From Bacteroidales bacterium (GTDB lineage Bacteria; Bacteroidota; Bacteroidia; Bacteroidales; UBA10428), in assembly GCA_016926235.1 (NCBI GenBank), contig JAFGOZ010000653.1, positions 1 through 31,248 on the forward strand: a DNA stretch of 31,248 bases. Reading direction: 5' to 3'. The notes under the pieces are model-generated. The model saw nothing but the letters and a program-made list of their open reading frames with translations, did no database searches and was not told where the DNA came from. Made by a program: the position numbers and the translations under genes. Below, piece by piece: positions 22,756 to 30,506 of the stretch (position 1 is the stretch's first letter; the number at the start of each line of letters is the position of its first letter).

Positions 22756-25167
22756 TTAGTTATTAATTGGAAAACTTATAAATAATTGAACATCCCTTCC
22801 TTGTTCGGGAATGCGCATTCTTCGGTAAAAACTTATATGGTTGTAATAAGAACTATTTAACAGATTTCTAACTTTAAGCATCAGGTTTATTTTTTGTTTT
22901 CCCAGGTTTATTTCTGTCAGGGCTTGCAGGTTTATTGTGTTATATCCGGGGGTGCTCAATTCATTGGGAACGGTATAGTTTTGTGGCCCGGCGCTTAAAA
23001 GCTCTACGCCTGCTTTATTTTTTGTAAATATTTTAGTGTTTTTAAGTACGTAACTTACTTCGGTTTGTATATTTAAAGGGGGGGTGAAGGGCAGGGCGCT
23101 TTTTAAATCAAGGTTTACGGCATAAACATATTCCAGTCCTGATATAATAATTATTTTGTTCCGTAATGCAATATCAACACTTACTTCACTTCCGGTAAGC
23201 ATTGCGTTTGTTTGCATATACTCATATACTTGTCCTTCCGGACGTAACTCCGGTGTCGGGTTTAAATACAGGTAATTGGTAAAATAATTTAAGAACGGGC
23301 TTATTTGTAAGGTAAGACCTTTCCATTTTTTTTCAATACCCAAATCAAGCTGCCATGCCTGTTCCGGTTCATTTTCGACATTCCCTTTCTCAAACCTGCC
23401 CTCGTGGCGGTGTAAACCATAAGCGCCCAGTTCGTAAGCCGAGGGTATCCTGAAACTTTTACCAATATTAACTTTGATGATGGTATTACGACCGGGTAAA
23501 TAATTAACTCCCGATGAGATAGCAAAACTGGGATATGTTTTTTCAAAAGATGGATTGAATATAGAATCGCCAAATTCAACATCCGGATTTAGTGATTCAT
23601 CCATACTGAAAAAAGTATAATCAATTCTCGCCCCGTTGTTTAATATCCATTTATTAGTAACATTGTATTTATGGGTAAGAAAAACTCCGGTTGAAAATCT
23701 TTTATATTCGGGCAAAATGTGGTTGTAACCGTCTGTTCTGTGAATCTGATACTGTGTATTTACCCCAAACTTTATCTGTTGCTTTTTAAATCTGTTAACC
23801 GAATAAAATACATTTCCTGAAATGGTATGGAGAAGTAATCCAAGCTCGTAATTACCTTTGTTTCGGAAATAGTTATATTCTTCCGTCCTGTTTCCGTTAC
23901 GGTCTGTCAGGTAACTGAATTCCCTTGAATCATTCAACTGGTATCCTAAGCCGATTTCCAGTTTGTCATTCTTAAAATACCTGTTGGTATAATGGTGGAT
24001 TGCATAGTTGTTCACTTCCTGGGATGGAAGCTGAACATCCCTGCGGTTTTGTTCATGCAGGGTTTTGGTTGAATCGTTTTGTATTCCCTGCCAGTCGAAA
24101 AAACCGTTTTGTGTACCATAATAATTAAATTCAAGATAACTGTTACCCCACTGCTTAACTAAGCCTGTTGAAATGGAAACCGCCTTTTCATTACCGGCCG
24201 TGTTATACATTTGATTACCCAATATTACCTTGTGCGAAGCTTCAGCCGCATTTACCGGCGCTGGCAACAGAAAGGAATCAGTCTCGGGGATAAGAAAATC
24301 ACCGTATTTATTATAGGTGAGCGCTATATTCGAATAAATATCACCCTTTCTGATTGAAAGGTTTGCCGAACTGCCCAGCCATTTTGTGTTGCTTTTAACA
24401 GTAAACGACACTTCACCTGACACCCCTGATGAAATAGGCACATGTGGGGGCAATATATTAATAACCCCGCCAATAGCATCAGAACCATACTGTAGGGATG
24501 CCGGGCCTTTAATTATCTCAACATGGCTAACTGCCTGCTGGTCGATTGAAATACCCTGGTGGTTGCTCCATTGCTGGCCTTCCTGTTTAATTCCGTTTTG
24601 CGCTACCACCACCCGGTAATAACTCATTCCCCGGATCATGGGTTTTGAAATGCCGGTGCCTATATCCATTGAGTTTATGCCGGGAATGTTATTTAGGGTT
24701 TGCATCAGGCTTGAAGCTTTTGCTTTTTTAAGAAATTCTTCTTCAATAAGCTGAATGGATATACTTTCGCTTTTTTTAATTTTTTCACCCACGTTTTCAT
24801 TTACTTGCACCTCTTCCAATTTCTGAACAGAAGGAGAAAGTATTATTTGAAAATCATTTCTGATTGTATCGGTTTTCCCGTTAATTAAAACATCTTTATA
24901 GCCAATTGCTGTTACCTTAACATTGAAATGAGCCGAAGTAACATTGGTAAAAACAAATTTACCTTCACCATCAGACACTGTTCCCTTTGTTTCGTTGAGG
25001 ACTATATTTGCTCCTGTGAAGGGATTTTTATTTTCATCGTAGATATATCCTTGTAAGGTATTCTGTCCTGAAACATTCAGGCAAAAACAGGCCAATAGTA
25101 AACTCAGAATAGTTAAAAACCTTTGAAGAAAAATATATCGTTTTATATTTCGTGTTACTTTATTCAA
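22756..25167 (-). CDS. TonB-dependent receptor, ZnuD-like, probable metal uptake
   Basis: The 803-residue outer-membrane receptor has a signal peptide (about 1-35), a carboxypeptidase-regulatory-like domain (about 38-112), a plug (about 125-235; ALGP-like KGPASLQYGSDAIGGVIN) and a 22-strand barrel ending in LFISFPINN. The barrel phrase ELGAYGLHRHEGRFEKGN around residue 580 is the signature stretch of zinc receptor ZnuD-type proteins. It sits 28 nt after nikR, so the substrate is probably nickel, or another metal sensed by the NikR homologue. No ATG precedes the signal peptide: the first usable codon is TTG (25167), inside the operator repeat. CTG codons at residue 21 are alternatives but would cut the signal peptide. 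Confidence 0.85.
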   Translation of the reverse strand: MNKVTRNIKRYIFLQRFLTILSLLLACFCLNVSGQNTLQGYIYDENKNPFTGANIVLNETKGTVSDGEGKFVFTNVTSAHFNVKVTAIGYKDVLINGKTDTIRNDFQIILSPSVQKLEEVQVNENVGEKIKKSESISIQLIEEEFLKKAKASSLMQTLNNIPGINSMDIGTGISKPMIRGMSYYRVVVAQNGIKQEGQQWSNHQGISIDQQAVSHVEIIKGPASLQYGSDAIGGVINILPPHVPISSGVSGEVSFTVKSNTKWLGSSANLSIRKGDIYSNIALTYNKYGDFLIPETDSFLLPAPVNAAEASHKVILGNQMYNTAGNEKAVSISTGLVKQWGNSYLEFNYYGTQNGFFDWQGIQNDSTKTLHEQNRRDVQLPSQEVNNYAIHHYTNRYFKNDKLEIGLGYQLNDSREFSYLTDRNGNRTEEYNYFRNKGNYELGLLLHTISGNVFYSVNRFKKQQIKFGVNTQYQIHRTDGYNHILPEYKRFSTGVFLTHKYNVTNKWILNNGARIDYTFFSMDESLNPDVEFGDSIFNPSFEKTYPSFAISSGVNYLPGRNTIIKVNIGKSFRIPSAYELGAYGLHRHEGRFEKGNVENEPEQAWQLDLGIEKKWKGLTLQISPFLNYFTNYLYLNPTPELRPEGQVYEYMQTNAMLTGSEVSVDIALRNKIIIISGLEYVYAVNLDLKSALPFTPPLNIQTEVSYVLKNTKIFTKNKAGVELLSAGPQNYTVPNELSTPGYNTINLQALTEINLGKQKINLMLKVRNLLNSSYYNHISFYRRMRIPEQGRDVQLFISFPINN

Positions 25168-25178
25168 AATAGTGTTAC
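25153..25178. promoter_or_regulatory. Direct-repeat operator at the TonB receptor start
   Basis: In mRNA sense GTAACA (25178-25173), 14 bases, GTAACA (25158-25153). The downstream copy is followed by CG and overlaps codons 4-5 of the receptor. The same pair with the same 20-bp period lies upstream of nikR. Confidence 0.6.
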
Positions 25179-25195
25179 TTTGTGGTAAAAAAATT

Positions 25196-25597
25196 TTAAT
25201 CAGCCCGGCTCATGGTAAGTTTCCCATGCTGTACACCTTTCACAGCGATTAATTTATCAGCCAATTCCGTAAGTGTTACCGCTTTCCCTTTTACTGCAAT
25301 AATTTCCATGCAAAGCTCATTTTTCAGGTGAAAATGTTGTGATGAAAGTATTACCTGGTGATAATCGTGTTGTAAGTCGGTTAAATTCGTCAACAGATCT
25401 CTTTTGTGGTGGTCGTAGACCAATGTTATGGACCCGGCAACCAAATTATTGCATTGCCATTTATTGCTTACATTATTGTTGTTTATCAGATTGCGAATTG
25501 CTTGTGAACGATTGGTAAAATGGTTATCAGAAGCATAGTTATCTAATGCCTCCAAAAGCTCTTTTTCTAATGATACTCCGAATCGGACTATTGACAT
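25196..25597 (-). CDS. nikR: NikR-family nickel-responsive regulator
   Basis: The 133-residue protein equals E. coli NikR in length and layout. A ribbon-helix-helix DNA-binding domain spans about 1-45 (VRFGVSLEKELLEALDNYA, then RSQAIRNLI), followed by an ACT-like metal-binding domain. The nickel ligands are all kept: His77, His88, His90 and Cys96, in QHDYH and QHFHLKNELC, each one position later than E. coli His76/87/89/Cys95. It should repress when nickel is bound. The upstream region has a complete promoter and the GTAACA direct repeats directly before the ATG, so autoregulation is likely. It is the first gene of the receptor operon. Confidence 0.92.
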   Translation of the reverse strand: MSIVRFGVSLEKELLEALDNYASDNHFTNRSQAIRNLINNNNVSNKWQCNNLVAGSITLVYDHHKRDLLTNLTDLQHDYHQVILSSQHFHLKNELCMEIIAVKGKAVTLTELADKLIAVKGVQHGKLTMSRAD

Positions 25598-25599
25598 CG

Positions 25600-25625
25600 T
25601 GTTACCTTTATAAATTTCTTGTTAC
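25600..25625. promoter_or_regulatory. Direct-repeat operator in the nikR leader
   Basis: In mRNA sense GTAACA (25625-25620), 14 bases, GTAACA (25605-25600), CG, then ATG. The repeats cover the region from the expected transcript start to the start codon. Classical E. coli NikR sites are inverted repeats, so the direct arrangement is unusual. Confidence 0.6.
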
Positions 25626-25633
25626 TAAGATCG

Positions 25634-25664
25634 CAAATATACAACAAGAAACTATCTAAACAAA
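25634..25664 (-). promoter_or_regulatory. nikR operon promoter (TTTG-N19-TATATTTG)
   Basis: On the minus strand TTTG (25664-25661), a 19-nt spacer and TATATTTG (25641-25634) match the full Bacteroidota promoter consensus. The GTAACA repeats begin nine bases after the -7 box. Confidence 0.7.
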
Positions 25665-25691
25665 TTTGTATTATGGTTTTGAAGCAAGAAA

Positions 25692-25722
25692 GGGGATAAA
25701 TTATTTATCAATCCCCTTTTTT
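25692..25722. terminator. Terminator hairpin after the secreted unknown gene
   Basis: GGGGAT (25692-25697) and ATCCCC (25711-25716) pair, extended by weak pairs in the AT-rich loop. Six T follow on the plus strand, and TTTCTT on the minus strand. It separates the gene ending at 25748 from the nikR promoter. Confidence 0.55.
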
Positions 25723-25747
25723 ACCTATTAATGAACCTAAAACAAAT

Positions 25748-26551
25748 CTATAATTTCTTTTCCCAACAGTAAACACCAATGATTTTTCGTCTATGGCTGT
25801 CAATGATTAATGTACGAAAATATTTCCCGGCAGTATCTTTATTCGGACAAACATAGGCGTACAAGAAGGTATCGCTTTTCAAACCTAACTTCCCCTCTAT
25901 TTCTTCTTTAGTCAATTTTACTAAATTTTTGGGAAACGGGATGCAACCTTCTTCAATTGCCGGAATATTGGCAAAGTCATCTGAAATGACCAATGTGCTT
26001 TTGCTAATTTCAGCATTGTTTTTATTAAGGAATGGATAGGTGTTTTTCCATGTTGCACCCTGTTGTACACCATCTAAAAGCATATTTAGCGCATAAAAAG
26101 AAGTAATATAATCAAAACCGGACATTGAAGTACCGGTTGAGTTAAATGATGCCAGCTCCCTGTTTTTTTCAGAAAGCCTGAGAATGAAAGAATAATAGGA
26201 ATATTCCCTCTTTTTCTTACAAACATGAAATCGGGATTTGCACTTTTCGTTAACCATTCGTATTTCTACTACAAAATACTGTTCAGAGTTATTTCTTCTT
26301 AATTCCCTGACTTCATCACATGATAGCTTTATGACCTTGTAACCGGCCAGTTTGCTATATGCATTTGCAATACTATCTTCCTTTTCAGAAAAACTCTTTG
26401 GAAGAAAACCCCTGTTAAAGTATAAAGCGAATGTCCTTCCTTCCATATTGCTTATCCTGCCATTCTTTTTATTTACATTGATTTCCTGACCATGCATAAA
26501 TAAAGAAAAACAAAATAGAAGGAAAGAGGTAAAGATCAAATTTTTTTTCAT
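25748..26551 (-). CDS. Secreted protein of unknown function
   Basis: The 267-residue product has a clear signal peptide (MKKNLIFTSFLLFCFSLFMHG, cleavage before QEINV). I do not recognise the rest. It is a mixed alpha/beta globular sequence with Cys at about 79, 104, 111, 204 and 231 and a basic patch FHVCKKKREYSYYSF. The C-terminus KIIGVYCWEKKL recurs as a relic at 21584-21643. It stands alone in the metal block: the downstream nikR promoter is cut off by a terminator, and upstream is a leader of its own with an unusual inverted repeat. Nothing in the sequence ties it to metals. Confidence 0.7.
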   Translation of the reverse strand: MKKNLIFTSFLLFCFSLFMHGQEINVNKKNGRISNMEGRTFALYFNRGFLPKSFSEKEDSIANAYSKLAGYKVIKLSCDEVRELRRNNSEQYFVVEIRMVNEKCKSRFHVCKKKREYSYYSFILRLSEKNRELASFNSTGTSMSGFDYITSFYALNMLLDGVQQGATWKNTYPFLNKNNAEISKSTLVISDDFANIPAIEEGCIPFPKNLVKLTKEEIEGKLGLKSDTFLYAYVCPNKDTAGKYFRTLIIDSHRRKIIGVYCWEKKL

Positions 26552-26658
26552 CTGTTCGAGTTTTAAATTTTTATTTTTTTAATTGTCAGATGGGACCAGC
26601 ATAAATAGAATCCTATAATTTAGAATGTATAAAGATATTTTACTTCTGCTGATCCCAT
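26549..26658 (-). promoter_or_regulatory. Leader with hairpin and start-codon complementary box
   Basis: In mRNA sense ATGGGATCAGCA (26658-26647) pairs with TGCTGGTCCCAT (26601-26590), eleven of twelve positions. It is followed by CATCTGACAATTAAAAA, whose CATCTG is complementary to CAGATG at the start codon. The box and its distance pattern match the hipB leader, while the hairpin arms differ but still pair. It begins seven bases after the upstream receptor stop. Confidence 0.4.
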
Positions 26659-26664
26659 GGCTTG

Positions 26665-29073
26665 CTATTTTAAGAGGTTACCGAACCGTATTCCGGCATA
26701 TATCGTACGGGGTGATACAGGCCCATATATATAGGCAGGGTCTCGTTCTATGCCACTGTCAAAGTCGCTTTGGTATGAATTAAAAACATTCTTAATGCCC
26801 CCCAGGAATTGCACAGAGGCCCCGTTTAGCTTCACCGTGTAACTGAGTTTTACACCCAGGTCAAAAAAGCTTTCCGAGTCAAATAGCTGCACTTCATCAA
26901 TGCCACCGTCTTCATTTTCAACCTCTATCGTGTACAAACCCGGCTTTTCTTCTATTCCTTCATACAGCACGAGCATTGAGCCCGTGTAATTACCGGTTGC
27001 CGACAAGCAGAAACCTTTGTAAAAATCCCAATCGATGGCAAAAAAAACATACTGGTCAGGTGTGCGGAGGAATTTTTTGTCGCCCCAACCTTGTTCTTCT
27101 TCATACCCGCTTTTTTGCAGGGTAAACCCAGAAGACATCTCAATGTTATTCAGGGGTTTTAAACGCAGTTCCATGTTCACTCCCCGGACCACTGCCCCTG
27201 TCGAGTTGACACGCGTATAGGTTACTATATTGTTTTCATCCGGGTCCCCTAATTCATTTGCAAAAGCATCTTCTAATCTGGTATAGAAACCCTCTGCCAG
27301 AAAACCGGTATAAACAGTTCCGATCAATCTGTTAAAATCAAGCGACGCCATAAAGCTGTGGCTTGTTTCCTGTTTCAGGTCCGGGTCGTTCACATGTATT
27401 ACCTGTAACAAATCAGATGTATTGATATGCAGGTCTTCATCAAAAATTTGTGGGGCGCGGTAACCCTGCGAAAAGGTTGCCCGGGCTTGCAGTTCATCCA
27501 GGATATTGTACATTAAACTTGCACGGGGGCTGATAACATCACCTGATTTATCTTCCCCTTCATGTTCTTTATCGGAAATGATATAATGGTCGAACCTTGC
27601 GCCAACTAAAGCCTTAAATTTACCCAGGCTGATATCGTATTGAGCGAACAGCCCTGTTGTCATTAATGATTGGTCAGCAACCAGGGTGTGGGGGTTATTA
27701 CCAACAATAATGGTTTCCCCCTCGTCATCCACACCAAAAACCGGGGCCCCCAGTTTTTTATCTGTAAGGAACCCGCTTGTATTTTCAAAACCGGCAACCA
27801 TCGATGAAACATCGAAAACAGCCTTGTATTGAAATCCAAGATTAGAGGTATTATCTCTGGAATTTCCATAATCTTTTGTTGAATAGCCGGCGCCATAATA
27901 TGAATCGCGATGAAGGAATTGCCCTGAGGCAAATACGGATAACAAATCATACTTTCTAAAATAGCGCTCGTAAGTAACAGCAGCCACTTTCAGGTTATGG
28001 GTTACAGATTCGGCAATTTTCCTTTGATGAAGAGGGTATCCCTGGTCGCTTCCACCATCACGTTGTTCTTTAATGCCAAAAAAATCAACCGATAATTTAT
28101 CCCGGTACCCAAACTTGTGAAAAGCCTTAGCCCCAAAAGTAAGGTTCTCGAGCGGGGCAATTTCAGAAAAACCATCATTATTGGCATCATACATCCCTCT
28201 TTTTCTGGTAAATCCATATAACGAGACGCCCGATTTGCTATCATCAGAAACAACAGAAGTGTTAAAATTTACGGTATAATCGGGAGCTTCTTCCCCATCC
28301 GTACCAATGCCTGGAAGGGCATAAGTTGCACCTGCCTCATAGCTGTTGGTCTTAGGCTCTTTCACTATTATGTTAATGGTACCCGCTATCGCATTACTGC
28401 CAAATAAAGCCGAACCTCCACCACGGACTACCTCAACTTTTTCAATCATATTGGAGGGGATGAGCTCCAACCCATACACACCTGCCAGTCCGCTGAAAAC
28501 GGGACGGCTGTTAATCAATATTTGTGAATAAGGCCCTTCCATTCCATTCATGCGCACTTGTGAAAAACCACAGTTCTGACAATTGTTTTCAAGCCGTAAG
28601 CCGGGAGAGAAATTTAGCCCTTCACCCAATGTAACAGATTGGGAAGTATTAAAGAGCTGCGGGGAGATTGTATTTACAATTACCGGTGCTTCAGTACGCT
28701 TTTGTTCTGCACGGTCGGCAGATACTACAACCTCTTCAAGGCCTAAAGCATCCTTTTCAAGTTCAAAATTGACTTCCCGGGTTTCTCCCTTTTTTACGGA
28801 GATTTCTATTTCCTGGGGCTTGTATCCCAAATATGTTGCAATTAATTTATGCGGACCTTCAGGTAAGTTAATTAGTTGATAGTGGCCTGTTTCATCGGTT
28901 GTTGTCCCAATGGTTGTGCCTTTTACCTGGACGGTAGAAAAAGACAAATGTTCATCACAGTCAGTACAAATTACATGGCCAAAAACATTGGCATCGGTTT
29001 TTGTTTTCTGTGAAAAACCTATTTCTATCATAAATAAAAACAATGCTAACAGAATTATATTTTGCTTGCTCAT
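26665..29073 (-). CDS. TonB-dependent receptor with Cys pairs, probable metal uptake
   Basis: The 802-residue receptor has a signal peptide (about 1-21), a carboxypeptidase-like domain starting at about 28 (VFGHVICTDCDEHLSFSTVQ), a plug (about 115-240) with NNCQNCGFSQVRMNGMEGPY and VEVVRGGGSALFGSNAIAGT, and a barrel ending RTIYAGIRFGNLLK. The CxxC pairs near residues 36-39 and 164-167 are exposed-loop features seen in Bacteroidota receptors encoded near metal transporters. It follows a His-rich membrane protein, a ZIP transporter and a DtxR regulator, so uptake of zinc, manganese or iron is a reasonable inference. The 180-nt leader contains two hairpins. Confidence 0.85.
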   Translation of the reverse strand: MSKQNIILLALFLFMIEIGFSQKTKTDANVFGHVICTDCDEHLSFSTVQVKGTTIGTTTDETGHYQLINLPEGPHKLIATYLGYKPQEIEISVKKGETREVNFELEKDALGLEEVVVSADRAEQKRTEAPVIVNTISPQLFNTSQSVTLGEGLNFSPGLRLENNCQNCGFSQVRMNGMEGPYSQILINSRPVFSGLAGVYGLELIPSNMIEKVEVVRGGGSALFGSNAIAGTINIIVKEPKTNSYEAGATYALPGIGTDGEEAPDYTVNFNTSVVSDDSKSGVSLYGFTRKRGMYDANNDGFSEIAPLENLTFGAKAFHKFGYRDKLSVDFFGIKEQRDGGSDQGYPLHQRKIAESVTHNLKVAAVTYERYFRKYDLLSVFASGQFLHRDSYYGAGYSTKDYGNSRDNTSNLGFQYKAVFDVSSMVAGFENTSGFLTDKKLGAPVFGVDDEGETIIVGNNPHTLVADQSLMTTGLFAQYDISLGKFKALVGARFDHYIISDKEHEGEDKSGDVISPRASLMYNILDELQARATFSQGYRAPQIFDEDLHINTSDLLQVIHVNDPDLKQETSHSFMASLDFNRLIGTVYTGFLAEGFYTRLEDAFANELGDPDENNIVTYTRVNSTGAVVRGVNMELRLKPLNNIEMSSGFTLQKSGYEEEQGWGDKKFLRTPDQYVFFAIDWDFYKGFCLSATGNYTGSMLVLYEGIEEKPGLYTIEVENEDGGIDEVQLFDSESFFDLGVKLSYTVKLNGASVQFLGGIKNVFNSYQSDFDSGIERDPAYIYGPVSPRTIYAGIRFGNLLK

Positions 29074-29106
29074 TATTGAAATTTTTAATTTTTATGAATA
29101 CTAAAC

Positions 29107-29136
29107 CTCCTTTCGGGACAATCGTCCCCGAAGGAG
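29107..29136. promoter_or_regulatory. Strong hairpin in the TonB receptor leader
   Basis: CTCCTTTCGGGAC (29107-29119) and GTCCCCGAAGGAG (29124-29136) can pair with slippage around ATC. In mRNA sense the 3' arm ends AAAGGAGG, a Shine-Dalgarno-like word in a genome that rarely uses them, 35 nt before the ATG. There is no T-run after it, so it does not look like a simple terminator. Confidence 0.5.
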
Positions 29137-29200
29137 AAGAAATATTTTCCCCTTATAAAAGACACCGCCTGGTTGTTTTCAGGTATCTGAAATAAGAAGT

Positions 29201-29230
29201 TTTGGTTTGGCATCATCGTTCTAAACCAAA
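29201..29230. promoter_or_regulatory. Inverted repeat TTTGGTTT-N14-AAACCAAA
   Basis: Perfect 8-bp arms (29201-29208 and 29223-29230) in the gap between the His-rich membrane protein and the receptor. It may be a regulator site for the receptor or part of the leader structure. It shares no sequence with the candidate site before dtxR. Confidence 0.35.
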
Positions 29231-29255
29231 CGTAAAATGGGATCTGTTGAAATTA

Positions 29256-29624
29256 TTACAGGGATGGTGGTGAGCGCCCTAACCTAAAAAGAATATCAGG
29301 TTGGGAATATCTGTTGGCAGTATAAAAATTACTAGTAAAGCTTGCTGATGCTTTAACAATGGCGAGGGAAAAAAACGCTAAAAGAAATAAACACTGTATT
29401 TGATGAAAAAAAAGAATTTCGGATTTCGAGTGCTGGTGTTTTTTAAGAGGATCCGGATCGGATGATTTATCATAGGGGTGAGCGTGAGTTATAATTGTCC
29501 CATCGGGCAAAAGGTGTTCATGTTGCCATACTGCTTTATTCAGTATTTGAAAAACAAACAGGAGCAGCAGCAGGAAGGATAAAAACCTAAACCCTTTGTT
29601 ATATATTTTAACGTCAATTTTCAA
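29256..29624 (-). CDS. Small His-rich membrane protein
   Basis: The 122-residue protein has two predicted membrane helices (about 14-31 and 70-90) flanking a His-rich loop: WQHEHLLPDGTIITHAHPYD and KKHQHSKSEILFFHQ. The HxH and HxHP patterns suggest metal binding on the periplasmic side. The protein ends RLGRSPPSL, a tail seen in related small Bacteroidota proteins near metal transporters. The start must be TTG (29624), because the nearby ATG at 29629 is followed by a stop one codon later. A -7 box at 29669-29676 gives it its own promoter after the ZIP gene. A role in handling metal for the ZIP transporter or receptor is inference. Confidence 0.65.
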   Translation of the reverse strand: MKIDVKIYNKGFRFLSFLLLLLFVFQILNKAVWQHEHLLPDGTIITHAHPYDKSSDPDPLKKHQHSKSEILFFHQIQCLFLLAFFSLAIVKASASFTSNFYTANRYSQPDILFRLGRSPPSL

Positions 29625-29668
29625 AGCATGGGTTTATTCTATAAAACACACTTCCATTATAATTTTTG

Positions 29669-29676
29669 CAAATATA
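29669..29676 (-). promoter_or_regulatory. Promoter -7 box TATATTTG for the His-rich membrane gene
   Basis: On the minus strand 29676-29669 reads TATATTTG, 44 nt before the TTG start. No TTTG at -33. It lies in the 78-bp gap after the ZIP gene, so the downstream genes may be transcribed independently of dtxR-zupT. Confidence 0.5.
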
Positions 29677-29702
29677 CTAATTCGTATTAAAAATAATATA
29701 AC

Positions 29703-30506
29703 TTATAAAAAAAGAAGTAAACTGGCAGCCATCACGGCCATACCTGCTATTAAACCCCCGATGGCGATATGGTGTTCGCCGTATTCCTCAGCTGTTGGCA
29801 GCAATTCATCCAGTGAAATGTATACCATAATTCCTGCAACCCCGGCAAATATTACACCAAAAGTTGAATCGCTAAAAATGTTTCTTAGTATAAAATATCC
29901 TATGATAGCGCCGACGGGTTCTGCTAAACCAGAGAGAAAGGATAACCAGAATGCTTTGTTCCTTTTTTTTGTGGCATAGTAAACAGGCACAGACACGGCA
30001 ATACCTTCGGGGATGTTATGTATAGCAATAGCAACCGCGATACTAACCCCAAGTGTCGGGTCGGTCAATGCGCCCATAAAAGTAGCCAGCCCTTCAGGAA
30101 AATTATGAATGGCTATCGCGAGCGCTGAGAAAAGCCCCATGCGCAGGAGCTTCTTATTATTAGCCGGGTTTAGGTTCTTTTCTTCAATATTTTTTATTTC
30201 ATGGGGGTTTTCAAATGACGGTATTACCTTATCGATTAAAGCAATTAAAGCGATACCCGCGAAAAATGCGATAACAGTAAATAAATTCCCTGATTTAACC
30301 CCATGGGCAGCAGTTAGTGAGTCTTTGGCCTTTACAAATATTTCAACCAGAGAAACGTATATCATAACCCCGGCAGAGAAACCCAGGGAGCCGGCCAGGA
30401 ATTTCGGATTAAACTTTTTCGACATGAACGACATTATGCTCCCTATTCCGGTTTCCAACCCCGCAAAAACGGTTAATCCAAATGCAAAAAGTAATTCTGT
30501 TTTCAT
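29703..30506 (-). CDS. zupT: ZIP-family metal transporter (ZupT type)
   Basis: The 267-residue protein has eight predicted membrane helices and the two ZIP signature helices HNFPEGLATF (about 134-143) and HNIPEGIAVS (about 163-172), whose His/Asn/Glu residues line the metal site. ZupT-type proteins import zinc, iron, manganese or cobalt across the inner membrane. The loop between helices three and four is charged (NPHEIKNIEEKNLNPANNKK) but not His-rich. The start overlaps the dtxR stop by 4 bp (ATGA), so translation is probably coupled and the metal-sensing regulator controls it. Confidence 0.93.
   Translation of the reverse strand: MKTELLFAFGLTVFAGLETGIGSIMSFMSKKFNPKFLAGSLGFSAGVMIYVSLVEIFVKAKDSLTAAHGVKSGNLFTVIAFFAGIALIALIDKVIPSFENPHEIKNIEEKNLNPANNKKLLRMGLFSALAIAIHNFPEGLATFMGALTDPTLGVSIAVAIAIHNIPEGIAVSVPVYYATKKRNKAFWLSFLSGLAEPVGAIIGYFILRNIFSDSTFGVIFAGVAGIMVYISLDELLPTAEEYGEHHIAIGGLIAGMAVMAASLLLFL

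Noticed and set aside
22756..25167. SusC/SusD-type polysaccharide utilisation locus
   Set aside because: No SusD-like gene, no glycoside hydrolase and no sigma/anti-sigma pair nearby; the NikR neighbour and receptor signature point to metals.
28583..28879. Plus-strand 98-residue frame within the TonB receptor
   Set aside because: Antisense shadow of a strongly supported receptor gene.
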